64,000 nucleotides of DNA from a virus, in the IMG/VR virus record IMGVR_UViG_3300008122_000001, positions 1 through 64,000 of that record. One strand, 5' to 3'. Of the stretch, positions 1 through 7,574 are shown one piece after another. Below the pieces are notes generated by a model. It saw only the letters and a program-made list of their open reading frames with translations, was not told the DNA's origin and ran no database searches. The translations under genes were made by a program, and so were the position numbers. The stretch's first letter is position 1; every line of letters starts with the position of its first letter.

Positions 1-1
1 A

Positions 2-274
2 GATATAAATAATCAAGTGACTTTATCAATTACTTCTAGTAATTTTTTAATTTTGAATTTAATAGAAAACATATCAGAAGTAAATAAACATACTTTTTTA
101 CAATTTATATCATATAGTTCATCTAGAGAAACTTCTTCTGTTTATGTAATGGGGTATGTAGAAGCTAGACATATAGTTAAAGGTAAAAGAATACATACTG
201 TTAATTTTGTGTTTGATTCACATACTTCTGAGTTATTACTAAAAAAAGATAAGAGTGGAATTTTATTATGTTAA
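2..274 (+). CDS. Tail-tube-like protein, N-terminal part (5' end cut by window edge)
   Basis: The reading frame is open from base 2, so the gene probably starts left of the window; the first in-window start candidate is a GTG at 17. The visible part contains SVYVMGYVEARHIVKGKR followed by a hydrophobic strand. This lines up with NVHVMGHVDPVSVAKGKR of the tail tube protein at 57113-57826 (residues 44-61) and with VYILGNGDPAFFTRGN in 55772-56347. I therefore infer a diverged member of the phage tail-tube fold. It is much shorter than the 191-237 aa relatives. Its stop overlaps the ATG of the next ORF, which resembles the missing C-terminal half. No function beyond the fold can be assigned. Confidence 0.55.
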   Translation, partial: DINNQVTLSITSSNFLILNLIENISEVNKHTFLQFISYSSSRETSSVYVMGYVEARHIVKGKRIHTVNFVFDSHTSELLLKKDKSGILLC

Positions 275-453
275 GATGGTATACTAATGATGTTTCTTTT
301 AATGTAGTATTAACTGGATCTTCATTTGTACATAAATATTTATATAATAATAGTATTAAGTTATTAAAAATACCTAATACTAGTTGTATTGATACTTGGA
401 TATATAACAAGACTAAATATGTTATACGTATTAAGTTTAAAAGAGTTTCTTAG
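268..453 (+). CDS. Tail-tube-like protein, C-terminal-half-like ORF
   Basis: This 61-aa product begins MLRWYTNDVSFNVVLTGSS and ends with a strand IRIKFKRVS. The pattern resembles the C-terminal half of the tail tube protein at 57113-57826 (MLIDQIPPFDITLVGVSES, then TFLARRIS), so I read it as the second half of one tube-like domain. The ATG overlaps the stop of the preceding ORF, and a weak GAGTGG box lies upstream. The frame here is open from 253, so a shift between 253 and 274 would join both ORFs into one protein. It may be a coupled second gene or a split gene; I cannot tell which. Confidence 0.5.
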   Translation: MLRWYTNDVSFNVVLTGSSFVHKYLYNNSIKLLKIPNTSCIDTWIYNKTKYVIRIKFKRVS

Positions 454-576
454 TTCTCTTTAAAAACTAAGATATACACAAATAATAACTACTGTACTAA
501 GTAATACTTTTGAGTACTTTACTTCTAATTTTAGTTAAAACATATTGTATTAAGACTAGCTATATAGGAAAAAATA
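454..576 (+). promoter_or_regulatory. Intergenic gap that probably carries the promoter of the repair gene block
   Basis: This is the longest plus-strand gap. It is very AT-rich and contains an imperfect hairpin (499-524) that could end transcription of the tube-like ORFs. An A/T tract follows, and a strong AGGAAAAA ribosome-binding box lies just before the ATG at 577. No convincing -35/-10 pair stands out, so the promoter role is inferred from position only. Confidence 0.3.
499..524 (+). terminator. Imperfect hairpin downstream of the tube-like ORFs
   Basis: AAGTAA (499-504) pairs with TTACTT (519-524), and TACT (505-508) pairs with AGTA (513-516), with a CT bulge and a TTTG loop. It lies about 45 bases after the stop at 453. 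There is no clean U-tract after the stem, so terminator activity is doubtful. Confidence 0.3.
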
Positions 577-1176
577 ATGGCTAAGAATTTATTAAAAATA
601 GAAAATGTTTATTTTGCTTTTGTTAAAATAGATAAACCACAAAAAAACAAATTTGATGCATCTGGACTTTTAAAAGAGTTTGGTGCAACTGTTGTGTTAT
701 CTAAAGAGCAACGTAAACAATTTAAAGAACAAAAATTGAATAAGACAGTTAAAGAAGTTGATACTGCTGATTTTGAATCTAAGTATAAATTTGCTCCTCC
801 TTATCCAGATCAAGATGAACAATATATTCTTCAAATAACTAAAAAAGCTACTTATCAAGATGGTAATTTAAAAGCTGAATGGACTTTCCCTAAAGCTTAT
901 TTTGAAAAAGAAGGTTCTATCGTTCTTAGTAATGCTACCCTTATTGGTAATGGTAGTTTTGGTGATGTACGTTTAGAATTAAATTATAATGAAAAACTTG
1001 GTCAAACTAATGTTTCTTTAGATTCTGTTTTAATAAAAAGACATATTCCATATGAATCAAAAGGTGATGAATGGGCTAGTGCAGCAGGTGTACCTACTTA
1101 TGTAGAAGCTCCAGCTCCAACTCCTAGTACTTCTCATGCACCTCCTGCTGATATGGACGATGATCTCCCGTTCTAA
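577..1176 (+). CDS. Single-stranded DNA-binding protein (T7 gp2.5 / DUF2815-like)
   Basis: This 199-aa protein should coat single-stranded DNA during phage replication and recruit replication and repair partners. The C-terminus is a proline-rich linker followed by the acidic, phenylalanine-ended tail DMDDDLPF, the hallmark of SSB and gp2.5 tails that bind partner proteins. The body contains a beta-rich segment with LIGNGSFGDVRLELNY and later SLDSVLIKRHIPYE, a pattern typical of the gp2.5/DUF2815 OB-fold family. The start is an ATG with AGGAAAAA upstream. It is followed by a strong hairpin terminator and then by the MazG-like and SbcD/SbcC genes, which fits a DNA-metabolism group. The functional class is well supported; assignment to a subfamily is by pattern only. 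Confidence 0.82.
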   Translation: MAKNLLKIENVYFAFVKIDKPQKNKFDASGLLKEFGATVVLSKEQRKQFKEQKLNKTVKEVDTADFESKYKFAPPYPDQDEQYILQITKKATYQDGNLKAEWTFPKAYFEKEGSIVLSNATLIGNGSFGDVRLELNYNEKLGQTNVSLDSVLIKRHIPYESKGDEWASAAGVPTYVEAPAPTPSTSHAPPADMDDDLPF

Positions 1177-1186
1177 TTAACAACGA

Positions 1187-1218
1187 AAAAGTAGAGTGAA
1201 ATAAGTAGCTCTACTTTT
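1187..1218 (+). terminator. Rho-independent terminator after the SSB gene
   Basis: AAAAGTAGAG (1187-1196) is exactly complementary to CTCTACTTTT (1209-1218), giving a 10-bp stem with a 12-base loop. It is followed by GATTATTTTTT. It lies 10 bases after the SSB stop and before the next gene, so it probably limits read-through from the highly needed SSB gene into the repair genes. Confidence 0.7.
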
Positions 1219-1243
1219 GATTATTTTTTATTGTGAGATAATT

Positions 1244-1558
1244 ATGTCTATGTCTTATGAACAGTTTCTTCTTTTAAAACTTGCAGAAGAAGCTTCAGAA
1301 ATAGCTCAGATAGCTTTAAAAACAGCTCAATTTGGAATGTTAGAAACTATACCTGGTGGTTCTGAAAATAATGCTGAAAGAATACATAGTGAACTTAATG
1401 ATTTACATGGAATCGTAAGTTTATTAAACGATCATACCTCTTTTGGTTATGAAATTAATGACTATGCTATAGAAGCAAAAAGATTAAAAATATTCAAATA
1501 CTTAACATATTCTGTAAATTTAGGTAATGTAGATAAAGATTCTGTACCATTAGTGTAA
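1244..1558 (+). CDS. MazG-like nucleotide pyrophosphohydrolase
   Basis: This 104-aa, probably all-alpha protein carries the divalent-metal signature of the MazG/dUTPase-like all-alpha NTP pyrophosphohydrolase fold. EEASE (E15, E16, E19) gives the EExxE motif on the first helix, and ELND (E50, D53) gives the ExxD motif. Family members hydrolyse (d)NTPs or alarmones to monophosphates; in phages they are proposed to adjust nucleotide pools or ppGpp levels. I chose the ATG at 1244 because GTGAGATAATT precedes it; a TTG at 1217 in the same frame lies partly inside the terminator hairpin. It sits between the SSB and SbcD genes. Substrate is unknown. Confidence 0.72.
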   Translation: MSMSYEQFLLLKLAEEASEIAQIALKTAQFGMLETIPGGSENNAERIHSELNDLHGIVSLLNDHTSFGYEINDYAIEAKRLKIFKYLTYSVNLGNVDKDSVPLV

Positions 1559-1567
1559 AGGTAAGTT

Positions 1568-2656
1568 GTGTTAAAAAGTACGTATAAAATAATAGGAAAA
1601 CGTAATCCTAAAATTGTAATAACTTCTTCTAGTAATGAAGAATTTGTTATACAAACTATTGGAGATCCTCATCTAGGTCGCCATTGGCGTAACAACCAAA
1701 AACATAGACTTGGTGATAGAGAAGAAAATGTTAAAGAAACTTTTGTTAAATTACTAAATGAACCTTCTGATATTACAGTTATAATGGGAGACTTATTAGA
1801 TAAGGTTGTTATAACTAATGAATGGTTTAGTTTTATATTATCAACTTTAAAAAAATCTTGTAATAAGAATCCTAATAAACAATATGTAATATTGAATGGT
1901 AATCATGATGAAGTAAAAGATAAATCTAGAATTTCTAGTTTTTCTTTAATTGAAGATTATTTTAAAAACTTAAATACCATTTTAAATCTTACTTTTGTAT
2001 CTGCTTGTAATGTTAATTTTTTTATTAACAGTGTAAATACTAGTTTAATTTTTACTAATTATAATCCGTTTAAGTCGTCTAAAAATTCTTTTGATGATAT
2101 TAAAATGGACTCTAATAATGTTTTAAAAATAGCTTTTGGTCACTATGATATTGACCATTATGATTTTATAGATAATTCTAAATTTATAGATCACTCTATT
2201 CCAGACTTTATTAAAAATAATTATGATTTAGTTGTTAATGGACATTTTCATAAACCTACTACTATAATAGACCCTATACCTATAGTTGTTACTGGTAGTA
2301 TGCAACCATATGCTTTTGGTGAAGAAATACCTGAAGATGATAAGTATTATGTAACTTTAAATATAGATGAAGTAAAGAGTATTTTAGAGAAAGACCCTGA
2401 AGCTTTTATTAACAGTAATGTAAGAATTATGTATAATAAAGGTGATGATTTGTTGTCTCCTTTTAATTGTTATTCAATTACTTATAAATTAATTCAACAA
2501 CTCCCTTCTGAAAAAGAACAAGTTGTAATAACTGAATCTATTTCTTTTTCAGATATGTTTTTAACTTCTTTAAACTCTTATTCTAATAGTGAAAACCAAC
2601 AATATATAGATAAAATAACTAAAGTATTTTTGGATAAAAATTATGAAGGTAATTAA
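1568..2656 (+). CDS. sbcD: SbcD/Mre11-type nuclease subunit (T4 gp47-like)
   Basis: This 362-aa protein is the metallophosphoesterase subunit of a DNA-end-processing nuclease. All the usual motifs are visible in order: GDPHLG (D33, H35), MGDLLDK (about residue 74), LNGNHDE (about 110), FGHYDID (about 190) and VNGHFHKP (about 224). The C-terminal part would form the capping and SbcC-binding region. The start is a GTG with AAAGGTAAG upstream. It overlaps the SbcC-like gene by 14 bases, which fits co-translation of the two subunits. In T4 the equivalent gp47/gp46 pair makes recombination-prone DNA ends and helps degrade host DNA; the same job is inferred here. Confidence 0.9.
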   Translation: MLKSTYKIIGKRNPKIVITSSSNEEFVIQTIGDPHLGRHWRNNQKHRLGDREENVKETFVKLLNEPSDITVIMGDLLDKVVITNEWFSFILSTLKKSCNKNPNKQYVILNGNHDEVKDKSRISSFSLIEDYFKNLNTILNLTFVSACNVNFFINSVNTSLIFTNYNPFKSSKNSFDDIKMDSNNVLKIAFGHYDIDHYDFIDNSKFIDHSIPDFIKNNYDLVVNGHFHKPTTIIDPIPIVVTGSMQPYAFGEEIPEDDKYYVTLNIDEVKSILEKDPEAFINSNVRIMYNKGDDLLSPFNCYSITYKLIQQLPSEKEQVVITESISFSDMFLTSLNSYSNSENQQYIDKITKVFLDKNYEGN

Positions 2657-4517
2657 TTATGTACATATTAAAGGTATGTACGCTCATAAAGATACATATC
2701 TAGAATTTACTGAAGGTAAAAATTATATTATAGGTCCTATAGGTACTGGTAAAACAGAAGTTTTACAAGCAATAGGTTTTGCTTTTTTTGGTACTTGTGC
2801 TTTAAGAGATAAAGCTGCTTCTTATAAAAATATTTATGTAGAACTTAGTTTTAACTATAAAGACGAATCTTTTATTATTAAAAGAAAAATTAACGATGCT
2901 ACTTTGTTAATGTTAGATAAAGAAACTAATCAATATTTAGAAATTGTTAACTCTACTTCTATTGTAAATCAAAAGATTATTTCTTTATTAGGTTATAATT
3001 ATGATATTTTCTTATTAAGTAATTTTTGTGAACAAAAGAAATTATCTTATTTTAGTGAACTTAAACCTGCTAAGCGTATTCAATATATAGATAAGATTAG
3101 TGGCATAGAGGAAGCTAAAGAACTTACTAAACACTTAATGGTGGAACGTAAGAGATTAAAAGATAGTATAGCTCTACTTAAAGATGTAACTAAAGAACCA
3201 AAATTAAATCCTAATATTAAATTAGATTTTGATTATGAAAAAGAAATTGAAGTATTAAATACTAAATTAAATAGTGTTAATTCTTTATATGAAGAATATA
3301 ATTCTTTACAATCTCTTTTAGTTCCTGTTACAATACCTGAGTTACAACTAAATGAATTTGAAATAGAATTAGTTCAAACTTCTGAAGAAAAGATTTCTTC
3401 TTATTTTGAATATCTTGATACAACTATAAATCTAGAAGATTGTATTGATAATACTAAGAAAGAACTTAATAGTATTCCTTTTATAAACTCTAAATTGAAA
3501 TCTAAATCATTAGAAGAAATTGAAAGTTTAATACAATCTTATAATGTAAATTTAATTAAAGATATTTCTTCTTCTATTAATATTGTATGCCCTTCTTGTT
3601 CAATAGAACACAACCTACACCCCCTCTTAAATGACGTTGTAAGCTCTTCTGTTGAATTTAACATTAAAGACCTATACAATGCACAAGAATATTTTAAAAG
3701 TGGTTACAACGTAAAAGAACAAGAATTAAAAGATAGTGTAAGAGAGATGACTTCTCAACTAGAAAACACTGTAAAAAATATCCCTCATGTTTCTTTACAT
3801 AATTATTATTCTAAAGAGTCTTTTACTAGACATCTTGAAAAAATAAATAATACTTACAATGTTTATATAGAAAAGAAAAAAGAAACGGATATTAAATTAC
3901 TTGTTTATGCTGATGTCTCTAATAAAGTATTAGCATTAAAAGATAAGATAGATTCTATTATTTCTAATCAACAAACAGACATAGAGTTAAAAGACTTATA
4001 TGTTAAATACAGTACTGAAAAAGATCTTTATTTAAAACAATTAGAATTATATTTAGATGCAAAAAGTAAGTTAGATCAATTTACTATTGAATATGATTTA
4101 ATTCAAAATGTTATTAAAGATATTGCTTCTATTTCTTTGGAAATAAAGAAACAAACTATTCCTTTAATTAACTATCATGCTTCTTCTTTTTTAAACCTTT
4201 TAACTAAAGGTAAAATGAATAGTATTGAAATAACAGATGATTATGATTTAATAGTAGATGGTTATACTATTAATGTAAGAAGTGGAGGAGAAACTGATCT
4301 TGCTTCTCTTGCTTATAGACTTTCTTTAAGTCAATCTATAATTACTGGTATGCTTAATCTTTTCATTGCCGATGAAATAGATAGTAGTGGAGGGGAAAGT
4401 GATTCAAATGATATCATTGAAGCTTTAGACATCATTTCAGATAAAGGTTTCCAGATAATAATGGTAACGCATAAAGATACAACAAATTTAGAAAATGTAA
4501 ATATAATACAACTATAA
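2643..4517 (+). CDS. sbcC: SbcC/Rad50-type SMC-like ATPase (T4 gp46-like)
   Basis: This 624-aa partner of the SbcD-like nuclease has the complete ABC/SMC plan. Walker A is GPIGTGKT at residues 31-38. Two long coiled-coil arms flank a zinc-hook CPSC (C316, C319). The signature motif is SGGE near residue 547, Walker B is LFIADEID near 573-580, and a switch histidine sits in VTHKD near 609. The length is close to that of T4 gp46 and much shorter than bacterial SbcC, so the coiled coils are short. It should dimerise through the zinc hook and use ATP to open and position DNA ends for the nuclease subunit. All catalytic residues appear intact. Confidence 0.9.
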   Translation: MKVINYVHIKGMYAHKDTYLEFTEGKNYIIGPIGTGKTEVLQAIGFAFFGTCALRDKAASYKNIYVELSFNYKDESFIIKRKINDATLLMLDKETNQYLEIVNSTSIVNQKIISLLGYNYDIFLLSNFCEQKKLSYFSELKPAKRIQYIDKISGIEEAKELTKHLMVERKRLKDSIALLKDVTKEPKLNPNIKLDFDYEKEIEVLNTKLNSVNSLYEEYNSLQSLLVPVTIPELQLNEFEIELVQTSEEKISSYFEYLDTTINLEDCIDNTKKELNSIPFINSKLKSKSLEEIESLIQSYNVNLIKDISSSINIVCPSCSIEHNLHPLLNDVVSSSVEFNIKDLYNAQEYFKSGYNVKEQELKDSVREMTSQLENTVKNIPHVSLHNYYSKESFTRHLEKINNTYNVYIEKKKETDIKLLVYADVSNKVLALKDKIDSIISNQQTDIELKDLYVKYSTEKDLYLKQLELYLDAKSKLDQFTIEYDLIQNVIKDIASISLEIKKQTIPLINYHASSFLNLLTKGKMNSIEITDDYDLIVDGYTINVRSGGETDLASLAYRLSLSQSIITGMLNLFIADEIDSSGGESDSNDIIEALDIISDKGFQIIMVTHKDTTNLENVNIIQL

Positions 4518-4527
4518 GGATACATAT

Positions 4528-4710
4528 ATGTCTTTTTTACGTCGTCGTGGTAACGAACTTAATCGCATGTTTTTTATGAAATTTCAACAACAAGTAAGTA
4601 AAGCTTCAGGTTATACACCAGCATTATCTTATGAAGATTTTATAAAAATTATTGCTGAAAATCAAAAAGCTCAAGAAGCTTTAAAAGAGACTACGGAAGT
4701 TAATGAATAA
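4528..4710 (+). CDS. Hypothetical small protein (60 aa)
   Basis: I do not recognise this gene. The product is small and basic at the N-terminus (MSFLRRRGNEL) and becomes helical and acidic toward the C-terminus (AENQKAQEALKETTEVNE). There is an AAGGA box upstream in AACTATAAGGATACATAT. It lies 10 bases after the SbcC-like gene and overlaps the next ORF by 8 bases, so all three are probably co-transcribed. A small accessory factor of the nuclease pair is possible, but nothing in the sequence shows it. Confidence 0.6.
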   Translation: MSFLRRRGNELNRMFFMKFQQQVSKASGYTPALSYEDFIKIIAENQKAQEALKETTEVNE

Positions 4711-4993
4711 GATTATTGATTTTAATATTAATGTAGCTTATGATGAAATTATAAAATATGTTAAAAATGAATCTCAATTTTATAACTTATCTGTTCAAGG
4801 TAAGATAAAACTAGAACAAGCTCTTTATAAACTACTTGATGATAGTGTTATAACTCTTGATATAAATGTTGACGAGGAAGATGGTGAAATAACCATTCTT
4901 CCTATTCTATTTAATAATAGATCTATCATTGAAGATAAAAATATATTAATAAGTAATAATAAGGTTATTAATGATGAAACAAACACAAACTAA
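4703..4993 (+). CDS. Hypothetical protein (96 aa)
   Basis: Unrecognised acidic protein, overlapping the upstream 60-aa gene by 8 bases. The first half is predicted mostly helical (YDEIIKYVKNESQFYNL, IKLEQALYKLLDD). The middle contains an acidic strand pair (DINVDEEDGEITILPILF), and the last residues are asparagine-rich. There is no signal peptide, membrane span or known motif. Its 3' end overlaps the ATG at 4974 of the frameshifted virion-like gene. Confidence 0.6.
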   Translation: MNKIIDFNINVAYDEIIKYVKNESQFYNLSVQGKIKLEQALYKLLDDSVITLDINVDEEDGEITILPILFNNRSIIEDKNILISNNKVINDETNTN

Positions 4994-6162
4994 AATGTTT
5001 TCTTTTGAAGACGTAGGGTTAGATTTTTCTTCTCGGATCTAAAGCTTTATTTACTGATAGGTTTAAAAAGATACTTTCTCAAGGTTATAATAATCAAACA
5101 GTATCTTCTTATTCTTTTGTTGGTAATCAAATAACCTTTACATACTCTGTTAATCATGGATATGTTGCTGATAGAGTTATTACTATTACTGCTAATTCAG
5201 TTGTAATAGGTGAAGTAGTTATAGATTCTGTAACAGATACAACTATCACTTTTACTTATGATAATTTTCCTAGTTCTTTAAGTAACCCTATTACTACTAA
5301 AGTATCTTCTTTAGGTTGGGAATTAGTATATGAACAAGCACATATTCATATTTATAAGTTTAAGCATATAGATGATACGGATATGTATGCACGATTATGT
5401 TTTCAAGATATTATGAATTCATCTGTAAGAGCATGTATTACGGTAGGTATTGGAAGAACTATAGATTTAGTATTAGGTACTATTACTGATCCTAATTGTT
5501 ATATGAATTTAGGTACTTGTGCGACTGTTGCACAATCTGAAAACTTACGTTGGGAATTTAGCACTAACACTTCTGGTCATAATAATTATACTTATTCTCA
5601 AGGATATTCTACTTATGGTAAAGCATCTATAATTGGTAGTAAGTATCATATTGTCTGTTTAGGAAGTACTTCTGTTACTGGGCATTATAAATATATAAAT
5701 GGGCTTTTACCTTTTTCTTCTACACACTCAGCATTAAATTATCCCTTACTTTTTGCTAATAATTGGGGGACACCAAATACAAGCTTTTCTACATCTGTAA
5801 TTACAGATGTTAGATTACAAATTGCTAATTACAGAGTAGAAGCATCTCCTACTACTTCTAGTCATTTTAATTTCTCATTTTCAAGTTCTTATTATCCTCC
5901 AGAAATAGAAACAGAAAATGTTACTAGTTGTTTCCCAATTGATCTTTATTTATATGATACTCAACAATATGTAGGAGCAGCTAAAGGTCTTTTTAATGTT
6001 TCTTTAGTTCCTGGTGCATTACCTATAGTTAATACTAATCTTCCTTCGCTACAAGCAGAAGTTGATTTTAATAATAAACTTTTAGTTCATTATTTAGGGA
6101 ACAGTGCTACTGTAGGGTTATATTTTGCATTCCCTATAGAGGAAATTAAAAGTGCTATTTAA
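4974..6162 (+). CDS. Virion-like structural protein, reading frame broken by an apparent +1 shift
   Basis: An ATG at 4974 opens a frame reading MKQTQTKMFSFEDVGLDFSS that stops at 5042. From 5023 the next frame is open without interruption to 6162 and clearly protein-like (SKALFTDRFKKILSQGY and onward). Its first ATG is only at 5383, and no ATG, GTG or TTG start lies before it. Removing one base in 5023-5042 yields a continuous 395-aa protein. The product is beta-rich, with many S/T/N residues, and lacks enzyme motifs, which is typical of tail or baseplate proteins. If no shift is made, only the 259-aa piece from 5383 is available. It overlaps the next gene by 11 bases. Confidence 0.6.
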
Positions 6163-6475
6163 AATATTTCGAAACACTGATAGGCGAGTAATAAATTTTA
6201 TTTGTTCTTCTAATGTAAATCAAGGTTTTGGTATAGTTTCTGGTAGTGTAAAAAATAATAAAGATGTAATACTACCTAATATTCCTGTTTGTATTTTTAG
6301 AAAAAATAATAGATTACTTTTATGGGAATCTAAAACAAAAGAAGATGGTACTTATTATTTTAGAAATTTAGCTGAAGGAATGGAATGTTTTATTGTAGCA
6401 TTTGATCCTGAAAAGAAATATAACTTAATAGGTCAAGATAATGTACTACCTGTTAGTGGGTTCTCTAATGAATAA
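6152..6475 (+). CDS. Small beta-sandwich protein (carboxypeptidase-regulatory/Ig-like)
   Basis: This 107-aa product contains GIVSGSVKNNKDVILPNIPV, followed by a strand with LLLWESKTKEDGTYYFRNL and later FIVAFDPEKKYN. That is the pattern of the carboxypeptidase-regulatory-like (transthyretin-type) beta-sandwich, where a variable loop precedes a conserved DGxYxF strand. Such domains serve as add-on binding or spacer modules in phage virion proteins. The start is a GTG with GAGGAAATT upstream, overlapping the stop of the preceding virion-like gene. It is probably translated with that gene and may be its partner. Confidence 0.6.
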   Translation: MLFKIFRNTDRRVINFICSSNVNQGFGIVSGSVKNNKDVILPNIPVCIFRKNNRLLLWESKTKEDGTYYFRNLAEGMECFIVAFDPEKKYNLIGQDNVLPVSGFSNE

Positions 6476-7115
6476 ATTACCAAGAAAGAAGATATCTAAA
6501 GGTAAAGTTACTGGTAAGATAAAACATAATATAGACTTAAATACAATTACTAATTCTAAAGATTGTATTACAGATTCTTTTATTTATTATCCTACTAAGT
6601 TTCAATTTTCAGATTTTTATAATAAAGAAATACAAGGTCATGATTGGATTAATAAACCTCGTTTTTTACTCCATGCTAAAAAAGGTAAATACTACACTAC
6701 TGATGAAAAGGGTGTAGAATTAGCTTTTAGAGATTTAATTTCTTATTATTATAATTTGGATGATCCTTTACAAAGATTATATGATGGTTTTCATGATTCA
6801 ATGTTTGTAAGATTTTCTTTAAAAATTGGTATGTTTACTACATTACATCATTGGAATATGGTATTAAGATCTTGGGAAGAAGCTTTATTAAAAGCTATTA
6901 GAGTATACTATTTATATATTCATCCTAAGTATGATCCAACTTCTAACATGCCTTATACTGTTTATTTTGATACGCATTTCTCAAATAGATTATATTTTGA
7001 AATGTTAGATGTTGAATATCGTAATAAAGAAATACTAGAACAAAATATAGAGTTTGTTCGTTTATCTCAATATTACGATTCTTTAGACATAAAAAAAGCA
7101 GAGAATTTTTTATAA
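6468..7115 (+). CDS. Hypothetical protein (215 aa) at the end of the plus-strand block
   Basis: I do not recognise it. I place the start at the ATG at 6468, which overlaps the previous stop; an in-frame ATG at 6441 would add nine residues deep inside the upstream gene. The N-terminus is strongly basic (MNKLPRKKISKGKVTGKIK). The middle is rich in aromatic residues (RDLISYYYNLDD, GMFTTLHHWNM, RVYYLYIHPKYDP), which suggests a compact folded protein rather than a fibre. Its last codons and stop lie inside the hairpin that also serves as terminator for the opposing late operon. Confidence 0.6.
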   Translation: MNKLPRKKISKGKVTGKIKHNIDLNTITNSKDCITDSFIYYPTKFQFSDFYNKEIQGHDWINKPRFLLHAKKGKYYTTDEKGVELAFRDLISYYYNLDDPLQRLYDGFHDSMFVRFSLKIGMFTTLHHWNMVLRSWEEALLKAIRVYYLYIHPKYDPTSNMPYTVYFDTHFSNRLYFEMLDVEYRNKEILEQNIEFVRLSQYYDSLDIKKAENFL

Positions 7116-7125
7116 TTCTCTGCTT
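7091..7125 (-). terminator. Terminator of the minus-strand late operon at the convergent junction
   Basis: AAGCAGAGAATT (7096-7107) and AATTCTCTGCTT (7114-7125) form a perfect 12-bp stem with a 6-base loop. On the minus strand the stem is followed by a run of T (complement of the A-tract 7091-7097), so it is a good intrinsic terminator for leftward transcription. On the plus strand no T-run follows, so rightward termination would be weaker. The hairpin overlaps the stop codon of the plus-strand gene and lies just after the stop of 7131-7574. Confidence 0.85.
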
Positions 7126-7130
7126 GGTTG

Positions 7131-7574
7131 TTATTCGTCTTTATATAATTCTTTTGAAATAAAATTCATATTACCTTCAATTAATTTTATCCCCATTTTC
7201 TTTTCTACTAATTTAATCCAAGCTCTAAATGCTGTAATATTTAATCTATTATCAATTGCCATTTTTTGAGCTTTAATTATTTCGTACATATCCTCCATCC
7301 CTTGTTCAAGACGTACTATACGTTCTTTTAAATCGTATTCGTCTTTACTCTCTGAAGGCAATGTCCCTGCTATATTATATTCAACTACTATTGTATAACC
7401 ATTAGGTAATACTGGTATTTCAATATAAGATTCTCCTAATTCTATAATAGTAATATTTTCTACTACATTTGTTTCTGAAACACTTTTAGCAGACACTGTT
7501 GTTGGTGAATATTTGTTACTTAATTTTAATATGACATTTCCGTCACTTAAAAAACTTTCTTTAGCTATAGTCAT
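7131..7574 (-). CDS. Small fibre-associated protein (147 aa), last gene of the late operon
   Basis: Unrecognised. It starts at ATG 7574, preceded by AGAGGTATATA and overlapping the stop of the upstream gene; an earlier in-frame ATG would overlap that gene by 22 bases. The N-terminal 70 residues look like beta strands (SDGNVILKLSNKY, TIIELGESYIEIPVLPNGY). The C-terminal part is helical with heptad character (YDLKERIVRLEQGMEDMYEI, then LVEKKMGIKLI). A short coiled coil after a beta domain is common in proteins that trimerise with fibres. It ends at the operon terminator. Confidence 0.6.
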   Translation of the reverse strand: MTIAKESFLSDGNVILKLSNKYSPTTVSAKSVSETNVVENITIIELGESYIEIPVLPNGYTIVVEYNIAGTLPSESKDEYDLKERIVRLEQGMEDMYEIIKAQKMAIDNRLNITAFRAWIKLVEKKMGIKLIEGNMNFISKELYKDE

